Part shown: positions 32,301-45,352 of the stretch, piece by piece
Layout of the letters: every line of letters starts with the position of its first letter
How positions within the stretch are numbered: position 1 is the first letter of the stretch
Assembly (NCBI GenBank): GCA_019454045.1
Contig: SKCR01007813.1
Location: forward strand, 248,001-312,000
Direction of reading: 5' to 3'
From: Zanthoxylum bungeanum
Taxonomy: Eukaryota > Streptophyta > Magnoliopsida > Sapindales > Rutaceae
Length of the DNA stretch: 64,000 nucleotides
Made by a program: the position numbers and the translations under genes
The notes under the pieces: model-generated
Databases searched by the model: none
Told to the model about the DNA's origin: nothing
What the model saw: the letters and a program-made list of their open reading frames with translations, nothing else

Positions 32301-35300
32301 ATCTAGGGTTTACGTTTGAGTGAAGTGAAGCATGGAGAGTGGAGTGGTGTTGATTTTAGAAAGAAAAAACTAAAAAAAGTGACATGAGATTGAAAGCGAG
32401 GGTTTACAAGAGAGAGAAACACAGAGATGCTGATAATATTATTTTCTACTTTGCATTTATTTCGGGTTGTCCCTCCGAAAGAGAAAAGACCCAACTCCCC
32501 TCCAAATCCCCATGCCCAAATTTTTATTTTATATTTATTATGGGATTTGATTTTGGCCTCCCCTTAATGCCATTGCATTTATGGGACAGTGCCAACACCA
32601 TGCATGAGACCCTGACACTCTGTGCTTGCTTTCTGCCCACCACCGACTCTTGTGGGTGCAGCCCTTGTAGTTGTACCTATATCAAATCAATTAAGTTAAA
32701 ACTTGAAGCACTAATTAAATTTGAAATATTTATTAATTTTAAATTTAATGGTAGAAATTTAAAATTAAAACTCTTCATATTTGTAAGTTTAATGGTTTCA
32801 ATTTTAATTACTCAATATACTTATATAATATTGGATACTAAGAATGACAATCGGACCGTCCATCCCGACCGAATCACGTCCATCCCGATTATAATTGGGG
32901 ACAAAAAAATATTCAAAATCATAATTAATTTTTTGAATCGAAACGGAAAATCATCCTAAATTCTAAACCGAATTATTCAAGATTTTAAATCTCAGATTCA
33001 TATATTTTAAACTAATATTAGTTCATGACTTGACTAATCCTTCTCAATTTTTTTTTTATTACAATCACAATGTTCAATTCATGTTCTTTCATCATTGTTC
33101 TTTGCTTTTGATTGAGTCAATGACCATTCCTTACTTTCCATCCAATTCCTTATTCTTGAAGTTTGGCATTACTAGTGCACACTTTCCTAGTTTATAATAC
33201 AACAATTGTTACATCTTATTCAACCCTTTCTCCCTTCCTTAATAACATGCCTTTTGTCCCCTTCTGGTTCTCTCTCTCAAGTCACATCTCTCTTTCTAAT
33301 GTCAAATGAAAAAAGCAAACTGAAAAAAAAAATCCAACTAAAGAAAGAGGATACTTGACCTTCCTTAAAACTTCCATGTATATATAATCCATCTTGGGAC
33401 GTGCCCTTTTTTGCATTGTACACCATTCTCTATATGGGATTATTCAACTTCTTGCACACTTGCACTAATGTTATATGAAAGAGCTTTCATACTCTAGCGG
33501 CATATTTATTCTTCTAATAAAATCATATTGTATTTTTATGTCATATATTTTAGAAAACAGTTGTTTATATCATATATACTTAATCTTAAATACATACAGA
33601 ATTTGTCTCACAACTAACGACGTATCACGTGTGTAGGTCAGCCTAGAAATCCTCGAGGTCTAAGGTTATTTTTAAATTTTAGGATAATTGACCTTAATAT
33701 AATATTATAATATAAAAATAATACGAAGGTCATAAACAGACGTCTCGCCCGCCTGAGTCTAGGGCCGGCTCTGCATGTGTGTTGTCTTCATAAGCCATAC
33801 CAATATAATAATAAAATAATAATATTTTACATCATGTCACACACATTAATTAGAATACAAATTTTGTATTTCAACTTTTATAAACATATTATTATATATT
33901 GTATACACATAATCTCGTTTCTTGACCATTGATACACTATTTTAGTATATCACTATTTAAAAAATAATTTTACAATGCAAAAATAACTAAATAATGTCTT
34001 ACTCTCATGAAATAGAAAGAAATGAAAAAAAATATTAAAGAGAAAGGCGTAACTTTCCATTATGATGTGAAATAGTTGCTTATTATTATTTAAAAAAAAT
34101 GCATCTCTCTCATTATTCTAAAGAGACGAATATACACCTAATATTTGAAGGAAATTTATCCTTCCAATAAATCTATTAGTGTGTTATAAGAGATTTGATA
34201 TTCAAACACCTCTTATAGCATTGCCTTTAATTCATTACATCATAACCTATAATTACTCATTTATCCATGCTTGTTTAACTTGTCTCGATGTAATATAGTT
34301 GAAATTCAGCCTGAAAATAAGCTCCCCATAAAAAATAAAAAATAAAAAATAAATAAAAAAAAAAAGGAAAATTAGGTGTGTCCACCACTAAACTAACTAA
34401 AGATTGGCAAATTCGATTATTCTTTGAAACTCAAGTCTCCAATTATCATATTATCTTACATTTTCATCACTTTGCAAGTTTTATGTTGAAGGCAAAAAAG
34501 TCATATAAAATTTCAACAATTTGTAACATGGGCTCTCAGGTTTTAATATTGAGCCAGGATGATCGGTTCCCGTAACAATAGCCCATATCGGAGAGAATGA
34601 TTGTGGTCCGCGAAAAGTTTTCCTTTTTGTTAATAATTTAGAAGATAATTTAATTAGTACATATATAATTATTTTAGAAGAGACTTAGTATAAACATAAT
34701 TAAAAAAATTTCAACAAATAAAGTGCTGCAAACATAATAAGCCTCAATAATATTTAACTTCACCGAGATAGTAATTTTCACCCATCTACAAGTCCTCTCA
34801 ATTTGTTTTTATGTTTTGAGAACGTTGAATGTTAACTTCATTTGATAATAAAATTAGATATTTTTTTTCTATGTATATAATAAAGTTATCATTCAATATT
34901 TATCACCGATAAAATTTTGAAGTCGACCCTTCATATAATATTTATAGTTGAAAATGCTCTCTCTAAAATTACTATGACTTTAAGTAGAATTAAAATCAAC
35001 ACAACCAAAAAATAAACTGAAGCATATATATCTTATTCTTTTTTATCTTAATCAATGCCCTTGCAAATTCACCAATTCATTTTAAACTTGAAAACTCTAT
35101 GTTAAAACATAAATTTATATGTAAACATCAAGTTGAATCTTAAGTGCCATAAGATTCATTTGAAGCAAATCTTTTAGGATAAAATTCAATAAGTCATAAT
35201 AATATTTCCTTGTCAAAACCGCAGACAAATCATTTGAACATAGGCAAACGTGTATATGTTATGCCATTGATATGCAAATCTTGGCCAATTCTTCTTGAAA

Positions 35301-35593
35301 AATGATAAGAAAACTAAACCAAGAATAAACGGGGTTAAAATAACTACCAGTAAACTAATGTTGTTTTGATGATAAATTAAAATAAAATAAAAATATCAAA
35401 ATAACAATATCATGTATGTATATATTAAATTCGAAATTAACCAAGAAAATTACTAATTAATACATGTTATGTATTTATTGGTTGAGTGCATTGAATCTGC
35501 TCCGTATAAGTTTCTCTCATGAAAAGATACATGTACAGTTTTAAGCAGAAATTTTATCGTCTATTTTGATGAACTTGTTATATGTGACTCTAT

Positions 35594-37028
35594 TGATGAG
35601 TACCTATAATATACACATTTTGAGTGTATTTATAATTGACTTCACTCCTAAATTATGTTCTTAAATGTGTTAAATGCATTACTATTCATTATTTTAATGT
35701 CTATGATGCATTATATGAAAAATTAAGCAAAAATGAGTGAAAAATCTGAAATTCCCGATTTACACCAATGACTTTTTAATTTGCGCAGCCTTCATTATCT
35801 TACTCATAACTTTTGCATACGATATCTCAATGAGGTGATTCAAGTTGCTTGGAAATAAAACTCAATTATCTACAACTTTATAGTTTATGTCGAAGACTGA
35901 ATAAAACTCTTTCATGGCTAAAATCGAGCTTGAATCTACCAACATTGCATTGTTAGCTTGCGTCGCGACACACAGACAGTTGTGTCGCAACACAAATATG
36001 GAAGACTCCAAAAATTGAATAGGAAACTTAGTTGTTATGATATCTATATAAAAGAAACGTCTATGGTTACTTCACATACATTTTTTGGAGATGAATAAAC
36101 CTCTTTTGAGGCCAAAACACTCTCCAAACACAACAACAATTTAAGAACAATCAAGAACAAGAAGATCAAATAAGGATAAAGAAGAGAAAATTGAAAAACT
36201 TGGAGATTGAACATTAACAACCTTCATAATTTATTTTCTTTATCTATTCTTTATTAATTCTTTATTATTTATTATGTTGAATACTATGGTAATTTTGTTT
36301 ATGTTCTTCATCATGAACTAGATCTTGTTTTAGGATTACAATGGAACCCGATATGAACTTTTATTAATGAAATCTCTTTTATGATTGATTTGTGATATTT
36401 TATGTGGATTGTTTATCATTCTCTATGCTTAATACTTTCTATAGCTTGGCCAACAATAGGATAATTGTGGTAGACCTTAAGGAACTTGGAAATGGAAATT
36501 TTGGTTTAGCCCTAGGAATTGATAATATGTGATATCATTTTATTTAATAGATTTCCGTCCATGATAAGAATATATCTACATAGCATGCATAGCATGCATA
36601 GCCATAATTAGAACTTGATCGTAATAAGTTCGGCTTAGATTAATTATCATAAAAAAATATAGGTAATTGAACTAAGTTGAGTGTTTCTACTCGACCATCA
36701 GAAGAGACTTGTAGATAACTTTGCGTTATAGGTTAATAATTCATTATAATTTATCAATTATAAAGAAAGGAAAAAGATTTAAGGAATTATTGTGGGGAAG
36801 TTGTGATTTTATATTCTTGATATCTTACTATTTTCTCTTATTTAAATTTGCTTTTCTTTTCCTTTGGTTTAGTAGTTAATGCATCTTTCTTCAAATTAAA
36901 TCATAAGTCTAAATAAGGTTAGAGTTGATAAAACTTTAATATTAGACATTAATAATAATTGCTCGTGGGATTGATATTTTTATACTACTTATGCGATACA
37001 TGCGCTTGCGTACTATATAAAATCGCAA
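35594..37028 (+). mobile_element. Probable solo LTR of a diverged Athila-like family, TSD TCTAT
   Basis: It starts TGATGAGTACC like the other LTRs of this group. Order of landmarks is the same: a promoter-like part with TATATAAAAG at 36046-36055, a T-rich pyrimidine stretch, the ATAGATTTCCGTCC block (36546), the TCGACCATCAGAAGAG block (36696) and the terminal region with GATACATGCGCTTGCG (36994). TCTAT at 35589-35593 recurs at 37029-37033. The right terminus reads CAA rather than CA, so the exact end may be off by one base. No internal coding part is present. Confidence 0.7.
36046..36055 (+). promoter_or_regulatory. TATA box in the solo LTR at 35594
   Basis: TATATAAAAG about 450 bp into the LTR, at a position comparable to the TATA boxes of the 8481 and 16227 LTRs. 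Core-promoter role is inferred. Confidence 0.5.
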
Positions 37029-37033
37029 TCTAT

Positions 37034-40000
37034 CATGGCCAAATGTCGCCATTGACGGAGGCACATATAAACTGATGAGGGCGACTCCAAAAATTTATTA
37101 AAATATATTATATAAATTAATGAAAAAACTAATTTTTAAATAAGATATTTTTATTTTATCCCATTAAATTAATTTCCTGACTGCGACACTATGTGCCACC
37201 CATATATTTGAGTGATCAACCTGTCAAACTTGATAACTAGACTGCCAAAAATTCATAAACTTCTTATATGGAAAAATTAATGAAGTGGGAAGATGAACTT
37301 GATTGGAGATTGAGACCTTTGGTTGCTCACCTAAGAGGTCAGATTTCAAATTCTCTTATAGTCGTCGATTATATGATCTCACTTTAGTCCCAGTTTCGAA
37401 GTCAGTGCACAAGCTTAGGGATTTTAGATTATAAATCATTACATTCTTTAAATGTCTTTTAAAATGTAATGGAATTATTTATCGAAAAATAGTCTAAAAT
37501 CTCAAATGAATACACCCCTAATTAGTGTGTCAATTTATAGTAGAGATGATGTGAGATTCATGGAATCACGTTGCAGTAAGAAGATATTGACATACACATG
37601 GTACCCTTGTCCTGTTTTCTTATAATAATCCATCTCCATTTTGTTTTCTTACTAGGGGAGCCGAGTCACTAGCCTTTTTCCCCTGGTAAGTAAATGGTAA
37701 TACCAGCCTTTATGGCCTTTCGAGTTAGCATTCAGCTGGTAGAGGCGCTTCAGTTCATGCATAGAAGGCTAACTCAGATCCAAATGGTATATAACCCGGC
37801 AAGTACCCTCCACGCATTTAGATTTAACTAGCAGGGGCCAAGTTCATTACAACGAACATCTTTACAAAATATCCTTGCATTGGTAATCTCAGGCCCGTGT
37901 CAAAAAATACCGCGTAATTTTCCACACGACCATCCTCCGACCGACTTTCTTAATCAAACTCATCGAGTATTTCCAACGTAATGTCGCCAGGGATATTGAA
38001 TCTCTCCCTCAGAAGATCCAGGTCGGCCTGGATCATTGTTGAATGTTTATCCATATCCAGGCCATAGTTATCAAAAATGGGGTATGCAGGGGTTGTCTTG
38101 CGTGATATTTGAGGTTTTCCTCATCAGATGGAGTCGGGTTTGTGTTAAGGTCAGAGTCATCAAGCACATATGATCATGGGTCTCCGGATTAGTCATGTTA
38201 ATCAAGAACACTTCCAAATCCTCGGGTTGGGAGTTTCAAGGGGAAGTGAGGATGAGGACTCTAAGTCAGACATTTCCTAAAAGGAATGACCCGATGAGTA
38301 AGGTTAGTCCCAAATAAGTTGTTCCTATTTTCCTAATTGGGCCTAAAATAAGTTACTTGAGCCTAATCTATTATCTTCTTATTCGAAGTGGCTAACCCTA
38401 AAAAGATCTAAAATGCCCTAGTAATGGCATAAAAATAAGTTCTTATAAGTAAATAAAAATCTGACCTAAACACAATCCAAAAACACTACCTAAACTCTTT
38501 CACAAGCATGACCCAACCCGTTATGTATATTTTATTCACAAACATGCCACAACATCCAAAAACATGTTTTGCAGATTCCACACAAACAACTACCACAAAA
38601 TATAGAAAAACCATTTTCGAAACAACAAATTTCCAGAAAAATAACATATAAAACACAGATTCATCAATATTTTACTACAAAATAGAGTATGTTCAAATCA
38701 AAAACAAAGAGAGTTGGGAACATACTTACAGATTTTTTGAAGAAAAATGACTGAAGATGAGAACATGGAGCTGTTGCTTGAAGAACACGAAGAAATCTTG
38801 AGCTTTGTTGTTAAGAGAGAATCGGTAACGATGGAGCAGTTGGTAAAAGTAGTAAGGAATGGGAAAAATGTCTTTTTATACGCACCTTGGGTTGATCCTA
38901 GCCGCTGATTTCAAACCAAGAGTGTTAGATGCATGCTACGTGTTTGGGTAATCTCAGCCAATCAATTTTAGGTAGGCAAGCCACAAATGAGTGACACTTG
39001 GCACGCATGGGATAATAGAGCAATTGTGATTTGATGGATTTGATTGAGCATTTAAAAAATGAGATGATGGCTTCGCGTATTCCTATGGCCTTTTGAAAAA
39101 CCTAGATGTTTTTTCGGATGACGATGAAAGAAAAGCAAATCATCAAAAAAAATAAATTTGGCAGTTAGTAAAATGACCCGCCTCAAGGTGGTGAAGCCTT
39201 AAAATTCCCGATGCAATAAGGTATGAGAAAACAGATGTGACCCGACATGGATTTTCATAATAGACACTTCTCAATAGAGAACAATTACAATGGGATATCA
39301 GGTCGACATTATTCTACTCGCACCACCATCTTTTATAAAGTTCTCAGTACCAAATGGCAAACTTCGTTGGTACCGAGAACTATGGAAAATATTGATGGTG
39401 GTTTTTTACAGTACCCAGCTCGATGAGGGGGCAACGTCTATTGTTGAATTACCCACCCTAGGTAGGATTAAAGGCCCAAGGGCCCAAAATCAAGAGGAAG
39501 CTTAGAGAAGGTTATGAGGGTCCCGACCCGACCACATTGAAGTGTATATTGAGGATGCTTCGTATGTTTGGGTACTTTGACCCGGGGAGGTTTTAATTAT
39601 ATGGTGTGAATATCTCGACCCGAAGAGCGAAGATAGAGTCATGTCTGACCAATTTAAGCATATGACGTATGTCCTACCTGAAAATGAGTGCATCTAGAAG
39701 GCTAATGATGAAAATAATAAAGCAACAGATCACGTGAAGCTAGGGGTCCTACCAGTCGCCCTAGACTGATGCAGTGGCAGAAAAGCTGACTCGCAGACTA
39801 TCAGAAAGGGCGGTGGAAGAAATGTCTAAATGGGTAATGATGATTAAGTGATGTAAGGTGACATCAAGGTCGGTTGTAAAAAGGTTTTGAGAACCTATAA
39901 AAATGGGTTAAAGTCATTGTAGAAGGGGATTTTTTTTTTTTTTTAACGTTATTTTCTGACTAATGTAATTTGAGAGAAAAAGTATTAGAAAGAAACTAGT

Positions 40001-40270
40001 GATATAGAGAGAAAATGAGTCATGTACCTGATCACATTATGAGAGATAAATCAGGTTAGTCAGTACCCGAGGATTTATTTGGTTGCAACACTATAATTTC
40101 TCTATTAGACGCTAGGGACGGTATTTACCCCGAGGTCAATAAAATCATATCCTCTTTCCTCTCGTGAACGTAGGTTGGAGCCATTCTCTGTCGAACCATG
40201 TTAAACCATATCTCTGTAATTGTTTGTCTTTTGCAGTTTGTGTAATTCCCACAACCAAATAAATTCACTA
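37034..40270. other. Unrecognised sequence, probably old repeat material
   Basis: No domain was identified. Composition is more mixed than in the flanks, and segments such as 37640-38260 and 39500-39800 look like worn coding or LTR sequence with many stops. A poly-T run lies near 39931. The open frames of 63-71 codons at 39290-39693 carry no motif I recognise. Confidence 0.4.
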
Positions 40271-40275
40271 GTTAT

Positions 40276-41504
40276 TGTATTATAAATATTACAAATATTT
40301 TATTGGTAATCGGAGAAAATCCGAATCAGCCCCTGATGAGCAAAACACCCTATTGAGCATACCCTGGTTCAGACCCTGAAGGCAGACCCACGCAGAAGAC
40401 CCTTAGAGTAGACCATGAGAGTAGACCCAAGCAGATGCGCCTGACGGATGCGTCTGACGGTAGACCCTGATGCGTCTGACGGAAGACCCTGGAGATGCGT
40501 CTGACTCGGAAGGCTATGTGCGTCTGCCTCTGAAACCGTTGTGCCTATGCCTCGAATGCGTCTGCGTCTGAAACTGATATGCGCTGAAGACGAGCCTGCG
40601 TCTGACCCTGACATCTGCTGAAGGCGAGCCTGCGTCTGACCGAACCTCTGACCAATGAAGTTGAGCCAGAACCGAACCACTGTTTCTTTCTTCCGAGGCA
40701 TGTTGATGTCAACAATCTCCTTAAAATAAATTTGTCCCCTACCGATGGTGCAGTAGAACGTGAGACGATTGTTTCCCAGGATGCAATGGAAAACGAACGA
40801 GCAAGGGCACCACCAAACTCGTATCCAACGAACCACAAAAGTGCTTGAACTCTTCCGAAAAACTTAGAAAACCGTGGGCAAAACCTTTAAAACGAAAGCT
40901 TATGAATTTTTCTTGTGTGTTGTCTCCAACCAAAATGAAATACACTGCCCTCTTTAAATAGAAATTGAACACGCCATTCATGAGTGGGAGACCTTACATT
41001 TGCTTGTAACCACCAAGTTAATTAGTACCATTAATTCAACTGTTATGGAATTTAAAAAGGCTTGGAAAAATAAAGAAACTTGCAAAAATTGGCTGGGCCG
41101 GGCCTGCACAATTTGGTCCAAAATTCGTGTACGCATGACGCGCGGGTGCACAAGAGTCAGGCCTGATCGGATTTAATTTGCACCCCCCATGCGAGCGCAC
41201 GTAGTGAGAGCCTCTATCCTTATAACTCTTACCCATCTACATATGAACAATCATATATAAACACAACTTCTCTCTATTAGCTTTCCCATGTGGGACAAGC
41301 ACATTTCTCTTTATTTTCCAACACCAATGGGTGAACTCTGAGCAACAATTTCTCATTCACCCAAGCACCATTTTAAGCATATGAATATACCATTTCGAAC
41401 TACTCACAGATGAGTACTGAATCATTAAAAAACAACCATTAACACGAAGTGGACCATGCTTAAAATTGTGCCTCAAAATGCTTACTCATAAGCATTTTCC
41501 AACA
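40276..41504 (-). repeat. Array LTR-i (3' LTR)
   Basis: Minus-strand LTR reading TGTTGGAAAATGC (from 41504) to ...TAATACA (40276), 1,229 bp. It contains a cluster of GATGCGTCTGAC and AGACCCTGA motifs at about 40360-40640. It is followed on the plus strand by the inverse of a polypurine tract (ATCCCCCAC, 41505-41513). Confidence 0.88.
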
Positions 41505-42100
41505 ATCCCCCACATGAATGAAATTGGCGAAAAAAACGTCAAATAAAAAAACATTTTATTTTGACCTAGAAGAGTTCAACGGTTCAACACCTGCATATGA
41601 TAGGTAGGCCTCAGCCTTTGAACCTTCCCTTGTGACAATATATCTCATTTACTGGCTGACAGTGGACGCGATGTCATTGAACTGTACTGCCGTTCATGTA
41701 AATGGAAAACATATATCCCACAGATATTTTACCTAACACATCTGAGTTCTCATTATTATGTTCATTTTGGCTATGAACATCAACCCGGTTCTGCGAGAGT
41801 TTCTAAGAATTGAGCCCTGTATAATTCCCTTTGAAGCGGCCACACTTTTCTCTCACATAGGTGATTTCTTATTTAAGAGTATCTCGTAATACTTTGCTCG
41901 GATTCCTGACGCATAAGAACCATTAAAAGCCTTTGCTTAACCTCTATCCATACGAGCATCACTGTTTCATTTCACCATAGGAATGGACTAGAGGGTAACC
42001 CCTACAGTGAACCAATTACGTGTTTTAGGAGTAGGGTGTCCCATTGAACCTAGATCTTAGGATCTCCAGTCAACAATGTTGGGTTTTCCTTCGTAATAAA
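41505..42100 (-). other. 3' untranslated region of array unit A
   Basis: Between the RNase H end and the LTR, with the polypurine tract GTGGGGGAT (minus strand) against the LTR. It is collinear with 44234-44860. No coding potential is visible. Confidence 0.7.
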
Positions 42101-42103
42101 AAT

Positions 42104-42991
42104 TTATCTAATGGGCTTTAGTCTCATTCCCCTCGATGATTTCACAACTAACGCTCTGTTTAACCATTTGGTTAGCGGATCCGCAATGTTATCATTTGAC
42201 TTTACATAGTCAATCGAAATAACTCCAGTATAGACTAATTGTCTAACGGTATTGTGTCTACGATGAATATGTCTAGACTTACCATTATACATACTGTTAT
42301 GTGCCCTTCTAATTGCAGATTGACTATCGCAATGAATGCAAATTGCTGGCACTGGCTTAGGCCAACTTGGAATATCCTCTAGAAAATTTCGAAGCCATTC
42401 TACTTCTTCAGCACACTTATCTAATGCAATGAATTCTGATTCCATTGTAGATTTGGCTATCACAGTTTGTTTGGAGGATTTCCATGATATAGCTACACCT
42501 GCTAGTGTAAACACATAGCCACTGGTAGACTATGAGTCTTTCATGTCAGATATCCAATTACAATCACTGTATCCTTCGATTATAGCTGGATATCTATGAT
42601 AGTGCAACCCATAATTACGAGTAAAACGTAAGTACCTGAGTACTCTTACTATTACTTTCCAGTGATCAACCCCTAGATTACTCGTATATCTATTGAGCTT
42701 GTTTACTGTACATGCTATATCAGGCCTCGTACAACTCGATAGATACATCAAACTCCCGATCACTCTAGAGTATTCTACTTGAGATATACCCTATCCCATA
42801 TTCTTTGACAGATGTAAACTCACATCTAAAGGAGTTCTAGCCATAGCAGAATCATCATTGTTGAATTTACCAAGAATCTTGTCCACATAGTGCGACTGAA
42901 GCATGCTGGCCAGCCGAAGAGGCTGCCACTGCAATTTGGCCAGCCACAGGGGATGCCACAACATTCTGGCCAGCCGAAAAGGCTGCCACAT
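42104..42991 (-). pseudogene. copia RT C-end and RNase H, array unit A
   Basis: The minus strand reads LQSHYVDKILGKFNNDDS, then [35 protein letters not shown], and RNase H with [20 protein letters not shown] and [12 protein letters not shown], ending [16 protein letters not shown]. Two stops (near 42528 and 42770) interrupt it. Everything from the gag N-part through integrase and the RT active site is missing. It duplicates unit B at 44862-45352 plus 47562-47960. Confidence 0.88.
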
Positions 42992-43022
42992 TCGGATCTA
43001 CTGTGTTTGGACTATTTTCCAT
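42867..43022 (-). pseudogene. gag: Truncated gag start fused to RT sequence, unit A
   Basis: The minus-strand ATG at 43022 opens a 51-codon frame, MENSPNTEDPNVAA and onward, with three 10-residue repeats beginning VAA and containing AGQ. It then crosses into RT sequence in the wrong frame and stops at TAA. Only about 30 bp separate the ATG from the LTR, and no tRNA-Met primer-binding site is seen. The same fusion recurs at 47836-47991. Confidence 0.75.
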
Positions 43023-43051
43023 ATCCACAGAGTCGAGTTTTGTTTTAAGAC

Positions 43052-44233
43052 TGTATTACAAATATTTTATTGGTAATCGGGGAAAATCCTAATCAGCCCC
43101 TGATGAGCAAAACACCATGTTGAGTAGACCCTAGTTCAGACCCTGAAGGCAGACCCACGCAGCAGACCCTGAGAGCAGATGCGTCTGACGACAGACCTAG
43201 ATGCGTCTGACGGAAGACCCTGGAGATACTTCTGACTCGGAAGGCTATGTGTGTCTGCCTCTGAAACTGTTGTGCCTATGCCTCAAATGCGTCTGCGTAT
43301 GAAACTTATGTGTGCTGAAAACGAGCCTGCGTCAGACCCTTACGTCTGCTGAAGGTGAGCCTGCGTCTGACCAAACCTCTGACAGATGAAGTTGAGCCAG
43401 AACCGAACCACTGCTTCTTTCTTCTGAGGCTTGTTGATGTCAACAATCTCCTTAAAACAAATTCGTCCCCTACCGATGGTGCAGTAGAACGTGAGACGAT
43501 TATTTCCCATGATGCAACGGAAAACGAACGAGCAAGGTCACCACCAAACTCGTATCCAACGAACCACAAAAGTTTTTGAACTCTTCCGAAAAACTAAGAA
43601 AACCATGGGCAAAACCTTTAAAACGAAAGCTTATGATTTTTTCTTGTGTGTTGTCTCCAACCAAAATGAAATACACTACCCTCTTTAAATATAAATTGAA
43701 CACGCCATTCATGAGTGGGAGACCTTACATTTGCTTATAACCACCAAGTTAATTAGTACCATTAATTCAACTGTTATGGAACTTCAAAAGGCTTGGAAAA
43801 ATAAAGAGACTTGCAAAAATTGGCTGAGTCGGGCCCGCACAATTGGTCCGGTATTCATGTACGCAGGACGTGCGGGTGCACACGAGTCAGGCCTGATCAG
43901 ATTTGATTTGTACCCCCTGCGCGCGCACTTAGAGAGAGCCTCTATCCTTATAACTCTTACCCATCTACATATGAGCAATAATATATAAACACAACTTCTC
44001 TCTATTAGCTTTCCCATGTGGGACAAACACATTTCTCTTTATTTTCCAACACCAATGGGTGAACTTTGAGCAACAATTTCTCATTCACCCAAGCACCATT
44101 TTAAGCATATGAATATACAATTTCGAACTACTCACGGAGGAGTATCCGAATCATTCAATAACAACCACTAACACGAAGTGGACCATGCTTAAAATTGTGC
44201 CTCAAAATGCTTACTCATAAGCATTTTCCAACA
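43052..44233 (-). repeat. Array LTR-ii (shared middle LTR)
   Basis: TGTATTACA at 43052 to TTCCAACA at 44233, 1,182 bp. It carries the gag-leader junction of unit A on its left and the PPT side of unit B on its right, so one LTR serves as 5' LTR for A and 3' LTR for B. Confidence 0.88.
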
Positions 44234-44861
44234 ATCCCCCACATAAATGAAATTGGCGAAAAAAACGTCAAATAAAAATATTTTATAAAACCTTTTATTT
44301 TGACCTAGAAGAGTTCAACGTTTCAACACCTACATAGGATAGGTAGGCCTCAGCCTTTGAACCTTCCCTTGTGACAATATATCTCATTTACTGGCTGACA
44401 ATGGACGCGATGTCATTGAACTGTACTGTCGTTCATGTAAATTGAAAACATATATCACACAGATGTTTTACCTAACACATCTGAGTTCTCATTATTATGT
44501 TCATTTTGGCCATGAACATCAACCTGGTTCTGCGAGAGTTTCTAAGAATTGAGCCCCGTACAATTCCCTTTGAAACGGCCCCACTTCTCTCTCACATAGG
44601 TGATTTCTTATTTAAGAGTATCTCGTAATACTATGCTCGGATTCCCGACGTATAAGAATCATTAAAAGTCTTTGCTTAACCTCTATCCATACGAGCATCA
44701 CTGTTTCATTTCACCATAGGAATGGACTAGATGGTAACCCCCACAGTGAACCAATTATGTCTTTTACGAGTAGGTTGTCCCATCAAACCTAGATCTTGGG
44801 ATCTCCAGTCACCATAGGAATGGACTAGATGGTAACCCCCACAGTGAACCAATTATGTCAT
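44234..44861 (-). other. 3' untranslated region of array unit B, with a local 51-bp duplication
   Basis: Collinear with 41505-42103. The 51 bases at 44711-44761 (TCACCATAGGAATGG onward) are repeated at 44809-44859, replacing some of the sequence present in unit A. Confidence 0.8.
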
Positions 44862-45012
44862 TTATCTAATGGGCTTTAGTCCCATTCCCCTCGATGATTT
44901 CACAACTAACTCTCTGTTTAACCATTTGGTTAGCGGATCCGCAATGTTATCCTTTGACTTTACATAGTCAATCGAAATAACTCCAGTAGAGAATAATTGT
45001 CTAACGGTATTG

Positions 45013-45051
<39 letters not shown>

Positions 45052-45352
45052 CTGTTATATGCCCTTCCAATTGCAGATTGAATATCGCAATGAATGCAAA
45101 TTGTTGGCACTGGCTTAGGACAACTTGGAATATCCTCTAGAAAATTTCGAAGCCATTCTGCTTCTTCAGCATACTTATCTAATGCATTGAATTCTGTTTC
45201 CATTGTAGATCTGGCTATCACAGTCTGTTTGGAGGATTTCCATGATATAGTTGCACCTGCTAGTGTAAACACATAGCCACTGGTAGACTTTGACTCTTTC
45301 ATGTCAGATATCCAATTAGCATCACCGTATCCTTCGATTACAGCTAGATATC
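44862..45352 (-). pseudogene. copia RNase H, array unit B
   Basis: Open for 170 codons including solo-LTR sequence at its start. From 45352 down it reads [52 protein letters not shown] and [11 protein letters not shown]. The RNase H segment itself has no stop here, unlike unit A. Its upstream part lies beyond the solo LTR, at 47562. Confidence 0.88.

Larger units (their letters stand above)
28803..35588. other. Long AT-rich intergenic stretch without recognisable gene
   Basis: No conserved domain was found on either strand. It holds the direct duplication 28909-29320 and a GAGGTGAGGTGAGGTGA run near 29635. A CATTATAAGAAAAAG terminus-like motif followed by CGTCGACG sequence lies at 30143-30330, perhaps a decayed CACTA-type element. 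An AGGGCCGGCTCTG motif at 33760-33772 is of the kind found at hAT-type ends. The 191-codon open frame at 32384-32959 has no recognisable motif. A less AT-rich part near 32460-32680 could be old genic or promoter DNA, but I cannot support a gene. Confidence 0.5.

Noticed and set aside
32384..32959. 191-codon frame considered as a host gene
   Set aside because: No recognisable domain, unusual composition with a Lys/Ile/Phe-rich second half, and no support from splice-like structure.
39290..39693. Open frames considered as retroelement gag
   Set aside because: No gag, zinc-knuckle or pol motif; too short and unsupported.
40369..40836. 155-codon minus-strand frame and relatives at 48062-48415
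   Set aside because: Part of the array LTRs; open because of the GCGTCTGAC repeats, and not conserved in frame among the three LTRs.
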